Assembly: GCA_964494505.1 (NCBI GenBank)
Contig: CAZBRO010000008.1
Coordinates: 62,001-126,000 of the forward strand
From: CAIYRG01 sp964494505
GTDB lineage: Bacteria > Pseudomonadota > Alphaproteobacteria > Micropepsales > Micropepsaceae
Direction of reading: 5' to 3'
DNA length: 64,000 bases
The notes under the pieces are model-generated. The model was not told where the DNA came from and searched no databases. It worked only from the letters and a program-made list of their open reading frames with translations. Positions 51,238 to 58,832 of the stretch are shown piece after piece (position 1 is the stretch's first letter; the number at the start of each line of letters is the position of its first letter). The translations under genes were made by a program, and so were the position numbers.

Positions 51238-51743
51238 GACGCCAAAGCCGCGGCAATACGCGCGCGCGTGCCGGCCAGATGGGCGTGCGCGATGGCGCAG
51301 GCAAGTGCGTCGGCGGCATCCGCCGCTTCGAAGCGCGCCGCTGGAAGCAACCGCCTCACCATGGCCTGGACTTGGGCCTTGTCGGCATGGCCGACGCCGA
51401 CGACGGATTTCTTGATGTGGTTGGGCGCATATTCCGCAATGGAGATGTCTGCTTCCGCCGCGGCAAGGAGCGCGATGGCGCGGGCATGGCCGAGCTTCAA
51501 CGCCGCCACGGGGTCCTTCGCGACGAAAGCCTGTTCGACCGCAACCGCGTGCGGCACATGGGCGATCAAGACAGCGCGAATACCTGCGTGCAGCACGGCA
51601 AGCCTCATCCCCAGCGATTGCGTCGCCGTGGTGACGATCACGCCGTTGGCGACATGGGCGAGCTTGCTGCCGGAAACTTCGATGACGCCCCAGCCGGTGC
51701 GCGAAAGCCCCGGATCGAAACCGGCTATGCGGATAAGCTCCAT
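51234..51743 (-). CDS. ruvC: Holliday junction resolvase RuvC
   Basis: The product has 169 residues. The RNase H-like fold has IRIAGFDPGLSRTGWGVIE with the first catalytic Asp, AVEQAFVAKDP with the Glu, and AADAADALACAIAHAH with the C-terminal Asp pair. It cuts Holliday junctions during recombination. It heads the ruvCAB operon; a porin gene in the same direction ends 67 bp before it. Confidence 0.95.
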   Translation of the reverse strand: MELIRIAGFDPGLSRTGWGVIEVSGSKLAHVANGVIVTTATQSLGMRLAVLHAGIRAVLIAHVPHAVAVEQAFVAKDPVAALKLGHARAIALLAAAEADISIAEYAPNHIKKSVVGVGHADKAQVQAMVRRLLPAARFEAADAADALACAIAHAHLAGTRARIAAALAS

Positions 51744-51810
51744 GCGGCAATCCCAGAATCACTGGCTTCAGTGTCCGCCAGAGCCCGTATAAGGCGCAAC
51801 AGCCTTCGGC

Positions 51811-53127
51811 TCAGATGCCCGCGTGCAGCCGGATACCGAACACCGAGACAGGTCCGCGATCCGCGTTGTAAGCGGGGTTCAAGACGAACTGATAATCGAG
51901 GCTGAGCGCGTAATGCGCGGCCGCGGACAGGCTGTAATAGGCCTCGAGGATTTCTTCCGGTTCGTAACGCAACCGGCCGTCGCCGATCAGAATGCCGAGT
52001 CCGCCCGCCGCGAAATAGCGTTGAGCAGGTTTGGAGATGCCGTTTACGACGCCCGCAATGCCAAGTGTGTCGTCAGGCCGCCCCCAGCCCGACCCTCCGA
52101 GCGAGACCCCGCCGGAAATCGATTTATTGATCTCCGTGAACTCATAGGCCTCCTTGCTCCCGTCATTGGCGCTGGCGCGCAGGAAGAGGCCCCAATCGTC
52201 TCCTACCTGCTGCTCGACATTGAGGGTGAACCCGGGACGCGAAGCATAATCGCGGACGCTCGCCGTATCGGGTGTTCCGCCGTGCGCAGCCGCGATGGCT
52301 TCATCATAGCCGCCGGTGCGTCCGCGATTGACGAAGGCCAGGAATTTGATCTTGTCCTGAAAGCCCCCGACCGTGCTGCGCAGCTCCAATTCCGAGACGA
52401 TTTCGAATTGGCTGAAATCGCGCTGCAGGAAACGGCTGTTGGGCACCCGCGACAGATCGAACGCCCCCGTTCGCAGGGTCCACCAGTCTTCGGTCCATTC
52501 GGCCGCGCCGCCATAGCTGTAGCCCCACGCGTCGGCAGCGTAATCGAAAGCGCCCGCATCGATGATCGACCAGTTGAGAAAATCGGCCCTGGGATCGTGC
52601 GCGTAGCGATTGGTATCGAAAATGTCAGTCACACCGAACTTGCCCAAGGTGAGGGTCACATGATTGGAGGCGCGCGTGGTCGCGAGCTGATTGGCATCGG
52701 ATTCGACAGGCATCTCCGCGCCATCAAGGTCGAAGGTTTGACGAAGAAACAATCGGGGCACGCGAAAATAGGGCGACGACGCGCCGATCTTGTATGCCTC
52801 CCCGCTGAGGAAACCGGCTACCCCCAGCGTATTGCTGAGGCCGAAGCCCTGGTCGGCTTCGACATCGGCATAGGCTTCGGCGCCCCGCCACAATCGCGCG
52901 CCGGCAAACAACGTCGCATCGAAGGTTTCATCTCCACGCGAGCCGGGGTCGAGGCTGTTCGCGCCGCGATAGGCCGAGCGAAACGCCGGGTGGTACTGCA
53001 CGACGAGGGTGGTTTGTGCGTGCAGGCTGTAGATCTCAGGATCGGTGACCGCTTGCGCGAGCGCGCTGGCCGCTCCAAGCACGATGGCGAGCGGGATCGT
53101 GACAAGAAAAAGCAGACCGCGATTCAT
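51811..53127 (-). CDS. Carbohydrate-selective porin, OprB family
   Basis: The product has 438 residues with a signal peptide (LVTIPLAIVLGAASALAQA). The rest is beta-rich with alternating aromatic patterns. OprB-like features include the LHAQTTLVVQYHPAF start, a central TLTLGKFGVTDIFDTNRYAHDP segment, and a C-terminal NPAYNADRGPVSVFGIRLHAGI. It should form an outer-membrane channel for sugars or other small solutes. It stands between yebC and ruvC; no transport genes are near. Confidence 0.82.
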   Translation of the reverse strand: MNRGLLFLVTIPLAIVLGAASALAQAVTDPEIYSLHAQTTLVVQYHPAFRSAYRGANSLDPGSRGDETFDATLFAGARLWRGAEAYADVEADQGFGLSNTLGVAGFLSGEAYKIGASSPYFRVPRLFLRQTFDLDGAEMPVESDANQLATTRASNHVTLTLGKFGVTDIFDTNRYAHDPRADFLNWSIIDAGAFDYAADAWGYSYGGAAEWTEDWWTLRTGAFDLSRVPNSRFLQRDFSQFEIVSELELRSTVGGFQDKIKFLAFVNRGRTGGYDEAIAAAHGGTPDTASVRDYASRPGFTLNVEQQVGDDWGLFLRASANDGSKEAYEFTEINKSISGGVSLGGSGWGRPDDTLGIAGVVNGISKPAQRYFAAGGLGILIGDGRLRYEPEEILEAYYSLSAAAHYALSLDYQFVLNPAYNADRGPVSVFGIRLHAGI

Positions 53128-53195
53128 CCCTGGAACATGCCTCGCGATTGCAACGCAGCCATGTCGAATGAGAACGGGAAAGACCCTGCCGCGCC

Positions 53196-53945
53196 TCAAG
53201 CCGCCGAGAGCTTCTCCAGAAGCGAATCGCTCATCTCGTAATTGGCATAGACGTTCTGGACGTCGTCGTGATCGTCCAGCACGTCCAGCAATTTCGACAG
53301 CGTCTCGCCGGCATCGTCGCTGACCGCGATCGTGTTGGTCGGCCGCCAGACGATCTTGGCCGACTGCGCGGGGCCGAGCTTGGCTTCCAGCCCGTCGCGA
53401 ACGGCGGCGAAATCCTCCACCCGGCAAAGGAACTCGTGGCCTTCGCTCGACGAGATGGATTCGTCGGCGCCCACTTCTATGGCCGTCTCCAGCATGGCGT
53501 CGGCATCGCCCGCATCGGCGGGATAGACCATCAAACCCACGCGGTTGAACATGAACGACACCGAGCCGTTCTCGCCCAGCGCCCCGCCATATTTCGAGAA
53601 GGCGGCGCGCACGTCGGCCGCGGTGCGGTTGCGATTGTCGGTCAGGGCCTCCACGATGATCGCGACCCCGCTGGGGCCGAAGCCCTCGTAGCGCACCTCT
53701 TCGTAATTCTCGGCGTCTCCGCCCTGGCTCTTCTTGATGGCGCGGTCGATCACGTCCTTGGACATGCTCTGCGCCTTGGCGGCGATGATGGCGGCGCGCA
53801 GCCGGGGATTGTGATTGGGGTCCGGCAGACCGAGCTTCGCCGCCACCGTGATTTCGCGGGAGAGCTTGGAGAACAGCTTGGAGCGCTGGGCGTCCTGCTT
53901 GTTCTTCCGGAACATGATGTTCTTGAACTGGGAATGGCCAGCCAT
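53196..53945 (-). CDS. yebC: YebC/PmpR-family DNA-binding regulator
   Basis: The product has 249 residues. It begins MAGHSQFKNIMFRKNKQDAQ, then SREITVAAKLGLPDPNHNP and YEGFGPSGVAIIVEALTDN, all typical of the TACO1/YebC family. Members act as transcription regulators or help translation of difficult sequences. In many proteobacteria it is upstream of ruvC; here the OprB gene lies between. Start is supported by the conserved N-terminus. Confidence 0.95.
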   Translation of the reverse strand: MAGHSQFKNIMFRKNKQDAQRSKLFSKLSREITVAAKLGLPDPNHNPRLRAAIIAAKAQSMSKDVIDRAIKKSQGGDAENYEEVRYEGFGPSGVAIIVEALTDNRNRTAADVRAAFSKYGGALGENGSVSFMFNRVGLMVYPADAGDADAMLETAIEVGADESISSSEGHEFLCRVEDFAAVRDGLEAKLGPAQSAKIVWRPTNTIAVSDDAGETLSKLLDVLDDHDDVQNVYANYEMSDSLLEKLSAA

Positions 53946-54027
53946 GGGGTTTTTCCGGGCTTGATTGGCCGGTCAGATAGCCGGGCAATTGGCTGGGTTC
54001 AAGAGCGCCTGAGATCAACCAATACGA

Positions 54028-54804
54028 TCAGCCGAAGAGGTAAGCGTCCATCCTGAGGCTTCCGAAGGTGGAGCTTCGATGCAGCCGCTCGGGGTGAGGG
54101 GCCTCGCCGCCAGCCCCGAGCGCCACGAAAAGGGGGAGAAAATGCTCCTCCGTCGGATGGGCCGTGGCGGCATGGGGCGCAAGCCGGCGATAGGCGAGAA
54201 GGTCCTGTTCGCGTCCTTCCTCGAGCGCCGCCTGAATCCAATCGGAGAATTCGCGCGACCAGGCGGGTTCGGGCCCATCCAGGCGCCAGCGGTCGAGGGC
54301 GCGCAGATTGTGGGTGAAGCCGCCGCTCCCGAGCACCAGGATGTCCTCTTTCCGCAACGGCGCAAGCGCGCGGCCGAGCTTCAGATGGTGCCCGGTCCCA
54401 AGCGGACTCTGGACGCTGAGCTGAACGACGGGAATATCGGCTTCCGGATACATCAGCATCAGCGGCACCCAGGCGCCGTGATCGAGGCCTCGGGCGTCGT
54501 CGGTGGCGGTGTCGAATCCCGCCGCCGAGAGCAGCTCTTGGGTGCGGTCCGCGAGCCCAGCCGAGCCCGGCGCGTTGTACGCCATCCGGTAGAGCTCGTC
54601 GGGGAAGCCATAGAAATCGTGGATGGTCTGGTTGACCGCCACCCGGTTCACGGTCGGCTCCCGGTTGTCCCAATGGGCGGAAACCGCGAGCACGGCCCGC
54701 GGACGCGGCAGTCGCGCGCCAAGGCTTTTCAGGAATTCGCGCGCCGGGCACGCATCAAGCGGCAGGGTTGGCGCGCCATGGGAGACGAAGAGGCTGGGAA
54801 GCAT
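54028..54804 (-). CDS. Extradiol ring-cleavage dioxygenase of the DODA/YgiD type
   Basis: The product has 258 residues. Class III extradiol (LigB-like) features are SLFVSHGAPTLPLD, VLAVSAHWDN, GLDHGAWVPLMLMYP and LGSGGFTHNL, which hold the metal-binding His residues. YgiD opens 4,5-dihydroxyphenylalanine in vitro, but the in vivo substrate is generally unknown. It is a single gene at the edge of the accessory patch that follows on its 5' side. Confidence 0.88.
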   Translation of the reverse strand: MLPSLFVSHGAPTLPLDACPAREFLKSLGARLPRPRAVLAVSAHWDNREPTVNRVAVNQTIHDFYGFPDELYRMAYNAPGSAGLADRTQELLSAAGFDTATDDARGLDHGAWVPLMLMYPEADIPVVQLSVQSPLGTGHHLKLGRALAPLRKEDILVLGSGGFTHNLRALDRWRLDGPEPAWSREFSDWIQAALEEGREQDLLAYRRLAPHAATAHPTEEHFLPLFVALGAGGEAPHPERLHRSSTFGSLRMDAYLFG

Positions 54805-55345
54805 GGTCGGGATATGGGCCGCTCAGGCAGATGGATCAAGAGACAGCCGGTTCGCTAGGTCCGAAGGGGCCTGGAACGGCCCCGACGCCCCCTCCTCCCG
54901 GTCAAAAACAATTTTATCAAGCAATTCCAGACGGTTGATGGAATTTTTCCAGGACGATTCCGGTGCAATAAGGGTGCTTTTCGGTGCAATTCGGTGGATT
55001 TCGGTACGGATTGAAAGTGGCCTCCTCGACCATGCAAAACCATCGGACCTTGAAATATGGGCATTCCAGCCCCCGAATACGACCAAGAGGACTTGGTTAG
55101 GGCTCATGCCCGAGCCGGCGAAACTCTGTTTCGGCTGCAGTCTCGCAGCGAGGGCTAATCGCGCGTGACTGTTTCCCAGACCATATCGAGTGAGACGGTC
55201 GGGTAGGCGTGGCGGTAGGCATTGCCCGCGTCCCGGACGGCTCGCCACGAGGAAACTCAAAATGTGACAGTGCCCAAATCGGCAGCCGCTGAGTTGGGGA
55301 GCAATGGTGTAGGCACCCTTCCGCGCGGAAGACTGGCGGGGCCTA
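54805..55345. other. Intergenic stretch with no clear gene
   Basis: About 540 bp. A reading frame of 145 codons (54823-55260, minus) resembles no known family and lacks normal codon bias. There is a hairpin near the start (GGGGCC at 54866-54871 with GGCCCC at 54878-54883) and short TTCGGTG direct repeats around 54957-55005. Base composition is lower in GC than the rest. It looks like remnant or acquired DNA next to the membrane protein gene and the IS fragment. Confidence 0.5.
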
Positions 55346-55978
55346 CTACTCTCTCTGCGGAATGAGTAAGTGAAAAAGGCGTCGAATCAAAAGGAGGGAA
55401 ACAAATACTAAGGCGACTGAAAGTGAAACAAGTCGAAACATGCCGTCAAGTATGTACATTCTTTCCATTGGGAACTCAGCAGGCAGTATTATAGGAATGG
55501 ATAATGCACCCAGCAAAACAAGTATGACCAATAGAGCAGAGGCATAGGCCATGAATGACAATTTTCTACGCAGGCTGACGTTACCCAGTAAACGCCGTTG
55601 ACGGCGGTCCAGGGCTGACGACGCAGTGAAGCGACCCCACAAACCGCCTGACCGGCTGCAGAGTGATTTCCATCGCCAAATCCGGCAAACCCAAAAATAA
55701 AATCCTAGTTCACAGAGCCACGCTGTGGTGGCGACACCAGCAGTAGCTACCAGGTAAATCGACTGGTACTGCCCTAATAGTGCTCGAATATTTGCTGAGG
55801 CGGCGAACAGACCGATCGCCAAAATTGCACCGGCGGCCATATAAAAGCAGACTTGCACCAATGTCCTTGCCACAGACATCTGTCGTTCCGTTAAACGGAA
55901 CACAAAAAATCGGTTTTCGCCAGCCGGATCAAGGCTCAGCGAGAAGTAATCTGTTGTTCCGTCGGAAAAGAAAGCCAT
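55346..55978 (-). CDS. Orphan multi-pass membrane protein
   Basis: The product has 210 residues with about four predicted helices (for example VCFYMAAGAILAIGLFAAS, SIYLVATAGVATTAWL, AYASALLVILVLLGALSI, LVSLSVALVFVSLLLI). No family is recognised. GC content and codon use differ from the surrounding core genes, and it lies between an empty 540-bp region and an IS fragment, so it is probably acquired. Function unknown. Confidence 0.6.
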   Translation of the reverse strand: MAFFSDGTTDYFSLSLDPAGENRFFVFRLTERQMSVARTLVQVCFYMAAGAILAIGLFAASANIRALLGQYQSIYLVATAGVATTAWLCELGFYFWVCRIWRWKSLCSRSGGLWGRFTASSALDRRQRRLLGNVSLRRKLSFMAYASALLVILVLLGALSIPIILPAEFPMERMYILDGMFRLVSLSVALVFVSLLLIRRLFHLLIPQRE

Positions 55979-56104
55979 CGGTGACGCTCGCTACCACGAT
56001 TGCGCTATTGCTGCGCCGTCCGGACTAAGGGCCGGCGGATATCCTTCCGCGAGCATAGCTCAATTGAAATTGCTGTTCATCGTTCGGCGAAAACAGACTG
56101 TACC

Positions 56105-56329
56105 CCCCGCGTCTGCGCTCCGAAGCCCAGCAAATCAGCCATGGTCGCGCTCTATACCGTCTGGTGCAACTTCGTTCGCCAGCACAAGACGCTTCGCGTG
56201 TCCCCGGCTATGGCCGCTGGCATCGAAACGCGCGTTTGGGATGTGTCGGACGTGGTCGCTTTGATTGATGCGCGCGAAGCTCCCGCCAAAAAGCGCGGCC
56301 CTTATCGCAAGCGGGAAAATTCAAACTGA
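56105..56329 (+). pseudogene. Fragment of an IS transposase (IS1-like, C-terminal part)
   Basis: The last about 62 residues of the frame (AMVALYTVWCNFVRQHKTLR, then SPAMAAGIETRVWDVSDVVA and AKKRGPYRKRENSN) match the C-terminal end of a transposase type common in rhizobia-like genomes. The upstream catalytic part is missing: sequence before about 56140 no longer reads as transposase. No intact terminal repeats were seen. The family name IS1-like is from memory of this tail and should be taken as tentative. Confidence 0.6.
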
Positions 56330-56470
56330 GACACTACCGACATCTTCATACTTTACTCGTGTCATTGACCCACGGCAAAGCAGTCCAATCGAACGAGGCC
56401 ATGCTCCGAGGCTCCGTTCCGATCACACAAAATTACGCAAAACCAAATCCATTGCCAACCCACGCCACCC

Positions 56471-57286
56471 TCACACGAACGGTTCCGTCGGGATCAGGCG
56501 GCCCCCGGCGCGGACCGGCTCGCAGCGCAGCGCCAATCCCGTCATCCTGTCGGTTTCCACGAACACCGCGCACATCGTGGCCGGGCCGTTGGCGGGCGTC
56601 ATGCGCCCTGTCGGCATCTTCTTGGTGAAGCGCTGCAGCGGCTCGAACTTGTCCATGCCGATGACCGAGTCGTAATCGGCGCAAGCCCCCGCATCGGTCT
56701 GATAGGCAGTGCCCTGGGGCAGAACCTGGGTATCGGCCGTGGGCACATGGCTGTGCGTGCCGATCACGCAACTGACGCGGCCGTCGCAGAATTGCCCCAT
56801 CGCCATCTTCTCGGAGGTGGCTTCGGCATGGATGTCGACCACAATGGCATCGCACGCCGCGCGCAACGGACAGGCGGCAAGCTCGGCATCGACCGCCGCA
56901 AAGGGATCGTCCAGCGGGTCCATGTGGACGCGGCCCATCGCATTGATCACCAGCACGCGCTGGCCGTTGCGGGTCTGGTACAGATTGGCGCCGCGCCCCG
57001 GCGTGCCGCGCGGATAATTCAGCGGCCGCAAGATGTGGTCTTCGGCATCGATGAAGGTGAGGATTTCGCGCTGGTCCATCCAGTGATTGCCGCTGGTCAG
57101 CACATCGACACCGGCAGCGAAGAGTTCGTTGGCCACCGCGCGCGTGATGCCGAAGCCGCCCGCGGCGTTCTCGGCATTGGCGACGACGAATTCGAGGTTC
57201 AGGCGCTCGCGCAGGCGCGGCACTTCGCTGGCCACGATTTCGCGCCCGGGCCGGCCGATGATGTCGCCGATGAAGAGAATGCGCAT
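56471..57286 (-). CDS. YmdB-family metallophosphoesterase
   Basis: The product has 271 residues. It starts MRILFIGDIIGRPGREIV and has the calcineurin-like metal motifs VANAENAAGGFGIT, LTSGNHWMD, DIHAEATSEKMAM and GTHSHVPTAD. YmdB of Bacillus hydrolyses cyclic nucleotides and affects biofilm and motility fates. It begins 3 bp after the 5-FCL gene stop, so it is co-transcribed with it and probably with the 6S RNA and zapA upstream. Confidence 0.9.
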   Translation of the reverse strand: MRILFIGDIIGRPGREIVASEVPRLRERLNLEFVVANAENAAGGFGITRAVANELFAAGVDVLTSGNHWMDQREILTFIDAEDHILRPLNYPRGTPGRGANLYQTRNGQRVLVINAMGRVHMDPLDDPFAAVDAELAACPLRAACDAIVVDIHAEATSEKMAMGQFCDGRVSCVIGTHSHVPTADTQVLPQGTAYQTDAGACADYDSVIGMDKFEPLQRFTKKMPTGRMTPANGPATMCAVFVETDRMTGLALRCEPVRAGGRLIPTEPFV

Positions 57287-57289
57287 GCT

Positions 57290-57865
57290 CTACCTTTCGA
57301 AGGCCCTTGCGCCCAGTTCGGTCACGATCCAATCCAGCCTCTCATCGTGCTCGTCATGCGGGATGGTGGCGAATTCCTGCGCGCTGAACGCATAGCCGGC
57401 AGCGATCACCCTTTTCGACGCGCGAAGCTTTGCCAGCGTGCGGTCATAGAACCCCGCCCCATAGCCGATGCGGTATCCCAGCCCATCGAACGCAAGCAGG
57501 GGGACGGCCAGCACGTCGGGATCGACCTTCGGCCAATCCCGCGACGGCTCGGAAAGGCCGAAGCCGCCGCGCACAAGCTCTGCCCCTTCTTCGTAGAGAT
57601 GAAAGTCGAGCGGCTTTCCGCGTCCGGCGACCCGGGGAAGCGCGACCCGCTTGCCGCCTGCCCGCAGCATTTCCAGCAACGGCGCGGGATCGGCCTCATC
57701 CCCGATGGCGAAATAGGCCGAGACGATCGCATCCTTCGGAATCGGAATGGATTCCAGGAAACTCCGGGCGACGCGGCGGGAGAGATCCGGAACGGAGGGC
57801 TGGAGCGACGCCCTTCGTTCGAGCGCTTCCTTCCTCAGGGCTTCCTTCGACTCGGCAATGTTCAT
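57290..57865 (-). CDS. 5-formyltetrahydrofolate cyclo-ligase
   Basis: The product has 191 residues. Motifs: KEALRKEALERRASL (ATP-binding start), GKRVALPRVAGRGKPLDFH, VPLLAFDGLGYRIGYGAGFYDR (signature) and AGYAFSAQEF. It converts 5-formyl-THF to methenyl-THF. The gene next to 6S RNA in many proteobacteria is this one (ygfA/fau), and here a 6S-like region lies just upstream. The ATG at 57865 begins MNIAESKEALRK; longer starts would run into the RNA region. Confidence 0.92.
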   Translation of the reverse strand: MNIAESKEALRKEALERRASLQPSVPDLSRRVARSFLESIPIPKDAIVSAYFAIGDEADPAPLLEMLRAGGKRVALPRVAGRGKPLDFHLYEEGAELVRGGFGLSEPSRDWPKVDPDVLAVPLLAFDGLGYRIGYGAGFYDRTLAKLRASKRVIAAGYAFSAQEFATIPHDEHDERLDWIVTELGARAFER

Positions 57866-57887
57866 GAGGGAAGCTGCTAGCCGATAA

Positions 57888-58053
57888 GTGGGCGGGACCG
57901 CCATCGCCGTTGGAGTTGGATCCTCACGGGCCTGCAGTTGCAGGTGGGCGCCATATGACCGGGACCACGGTCCCGGCCAGGGACAGCTCCCGGTGAGTAC
58001 CATTAAGGCCCCTGGGAGTCGCTTTCCTGACGTGCGGGGTAGTACCCGCCCGC
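57888..58053 (-). ncRNA. ssrS: 6S RNA candidate
   Basis: The region lies between zapA and the 5-FCL gene, the standard place of ssrS. On the minus strand GGGCGGG (58051-58045) can pair with CCCGCCC (57896-57890) to close a structure of about 165 nt. The apex has a perfect stem CCGGGACC/GGTCCCGG near 57959-57976. The long internal bubble expected of 6S RNA fits between these. It inhibits housekeeping RNA polymerase in stationary phase. Ends are approximate and the fold is by eye. Confidence 0.65.
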
Positions 58054-58060
58054 AGCTAAC

Positions 58061-58396
58061 TTAGGCGCGCGCCACCCGCCCGGCAATGGCCTCCAGCCGA
58101 ACCGAGGCGCTTTCCAACGCTTCGGTGGCCCGATCCTCGCTGTTTTGGCGCGATTTCAGGGATGCGATTTCATTCTCGCGCTCATGGAGTTTGGCCAGCG
58201 CTTCGGCCAATTCATCGGCGATGACGAGGCCGGCCATCAAAAGGAGCCGGGCATCGCCCATCTGCCCGACCGAACTCGTAAGCTCGCGCACGCGCTTGTC
58301 GAGGTATTGGCCAAGCTCGCGCAAATGGTCTTCCTCGCCGTCGTCGCAGGCGACCGTATAGGCCCGCCCGTTCACCAGAACATTCACCAGCGGCAT
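58061..58396 (-). CDS. zapA: Cell division protein ZapA
   Basis: The product has 111 residues. The N-terminal ZapA domain (MPLVNVLVNGRAYTVACDDGEEDHL) is followed by ELGQYLDKRVRELTSSVGQMGDARLL and a coiled-coil tail. ZapA bundles FtsZ filaments at the division site. It is preceded by a small coiled-coil gene 12 bp upstream and followed by the 6S RNA candidate. Confidence 0.93.
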   Translation of the reverse strand: MPLVNVLVNGRAYTVACDDGEEDHLRELGQYLDKRVRELTSSVGQMGDARLLLMAGLVIADELAEALAKLHERENEIASLKSRQNSEDRATEALESASVRLEAIAGRVARA

Positions 58397-58408
58397 GCGC
58401 CTCGCCCC

Positions 58409-58675
58409 CTAATTCCGTGACAGCATTTCGCGGATTTCCGCAATCGTGCCGTCGAGCCGCTCTTCGACTTCCTCGGTCAAGCCCACCAGACCGCGCGCTT
58501 CCTCTTCCAGCACGGTGATGCGGGCGAGAAGCCTTTCACGCTCGTCCTTGAGAAGGGCAAGCTCCGATTCCAGGGCGGCAGTCCGGCGGGCGCGCTCGGC
58601 CGCTTCCTCGACGCGCGCTTCCAAGCGGTCGAGGCCCGAGGAGAGCTTCGCGATGGCAGCGTCGAGCCTGTTCAT
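58409..58675 (-). CDS. Small coiled-coil protein (DUF4164-like)
   Basis: The product has 88 residues, almost all heptad-like alpha helix (LDAAIAKLSSGLDRLEARVE, LLKDERERLLARITVLEEEA). Alphaproteobacteria often have such a gene before zapA. Function is unknown, but the neighbour suggests a division role, perhaps like ZapB. It starts on the opposite strand from tkt with about 155 bp between. Confidence 0.75.
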   Translation of the reverse strand: MNRLDAAIAKLSSGLDRLEARVEEAAERARRTAALESELALLKDERERLLARITVLEEEARGLVGLTEEVEERLDGTIAEIREMLSRN

Positions 58676-58832
58676 GAAAATCCGGAGCGAAGCGGGCGGG
58701 GCACCTTAGGCGCTGAAGCAACCCTCGGCAACGCCCGGCGAAACTTGGGGGGAAGGGCACCGCGCGGGAACCGGTGGGCGGGCGCCATTTGCGTCTTGCG
58801 CGGGCGCGGAGCCTGGCTTAAGGCCACGGCTC

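Noticed and set aside
54823..55260. 145-codon frame on the minus strand in the accessory patch
   Set aside because: No family resemblance, no ribosome site and odd composition; treated as noncoding until supported.
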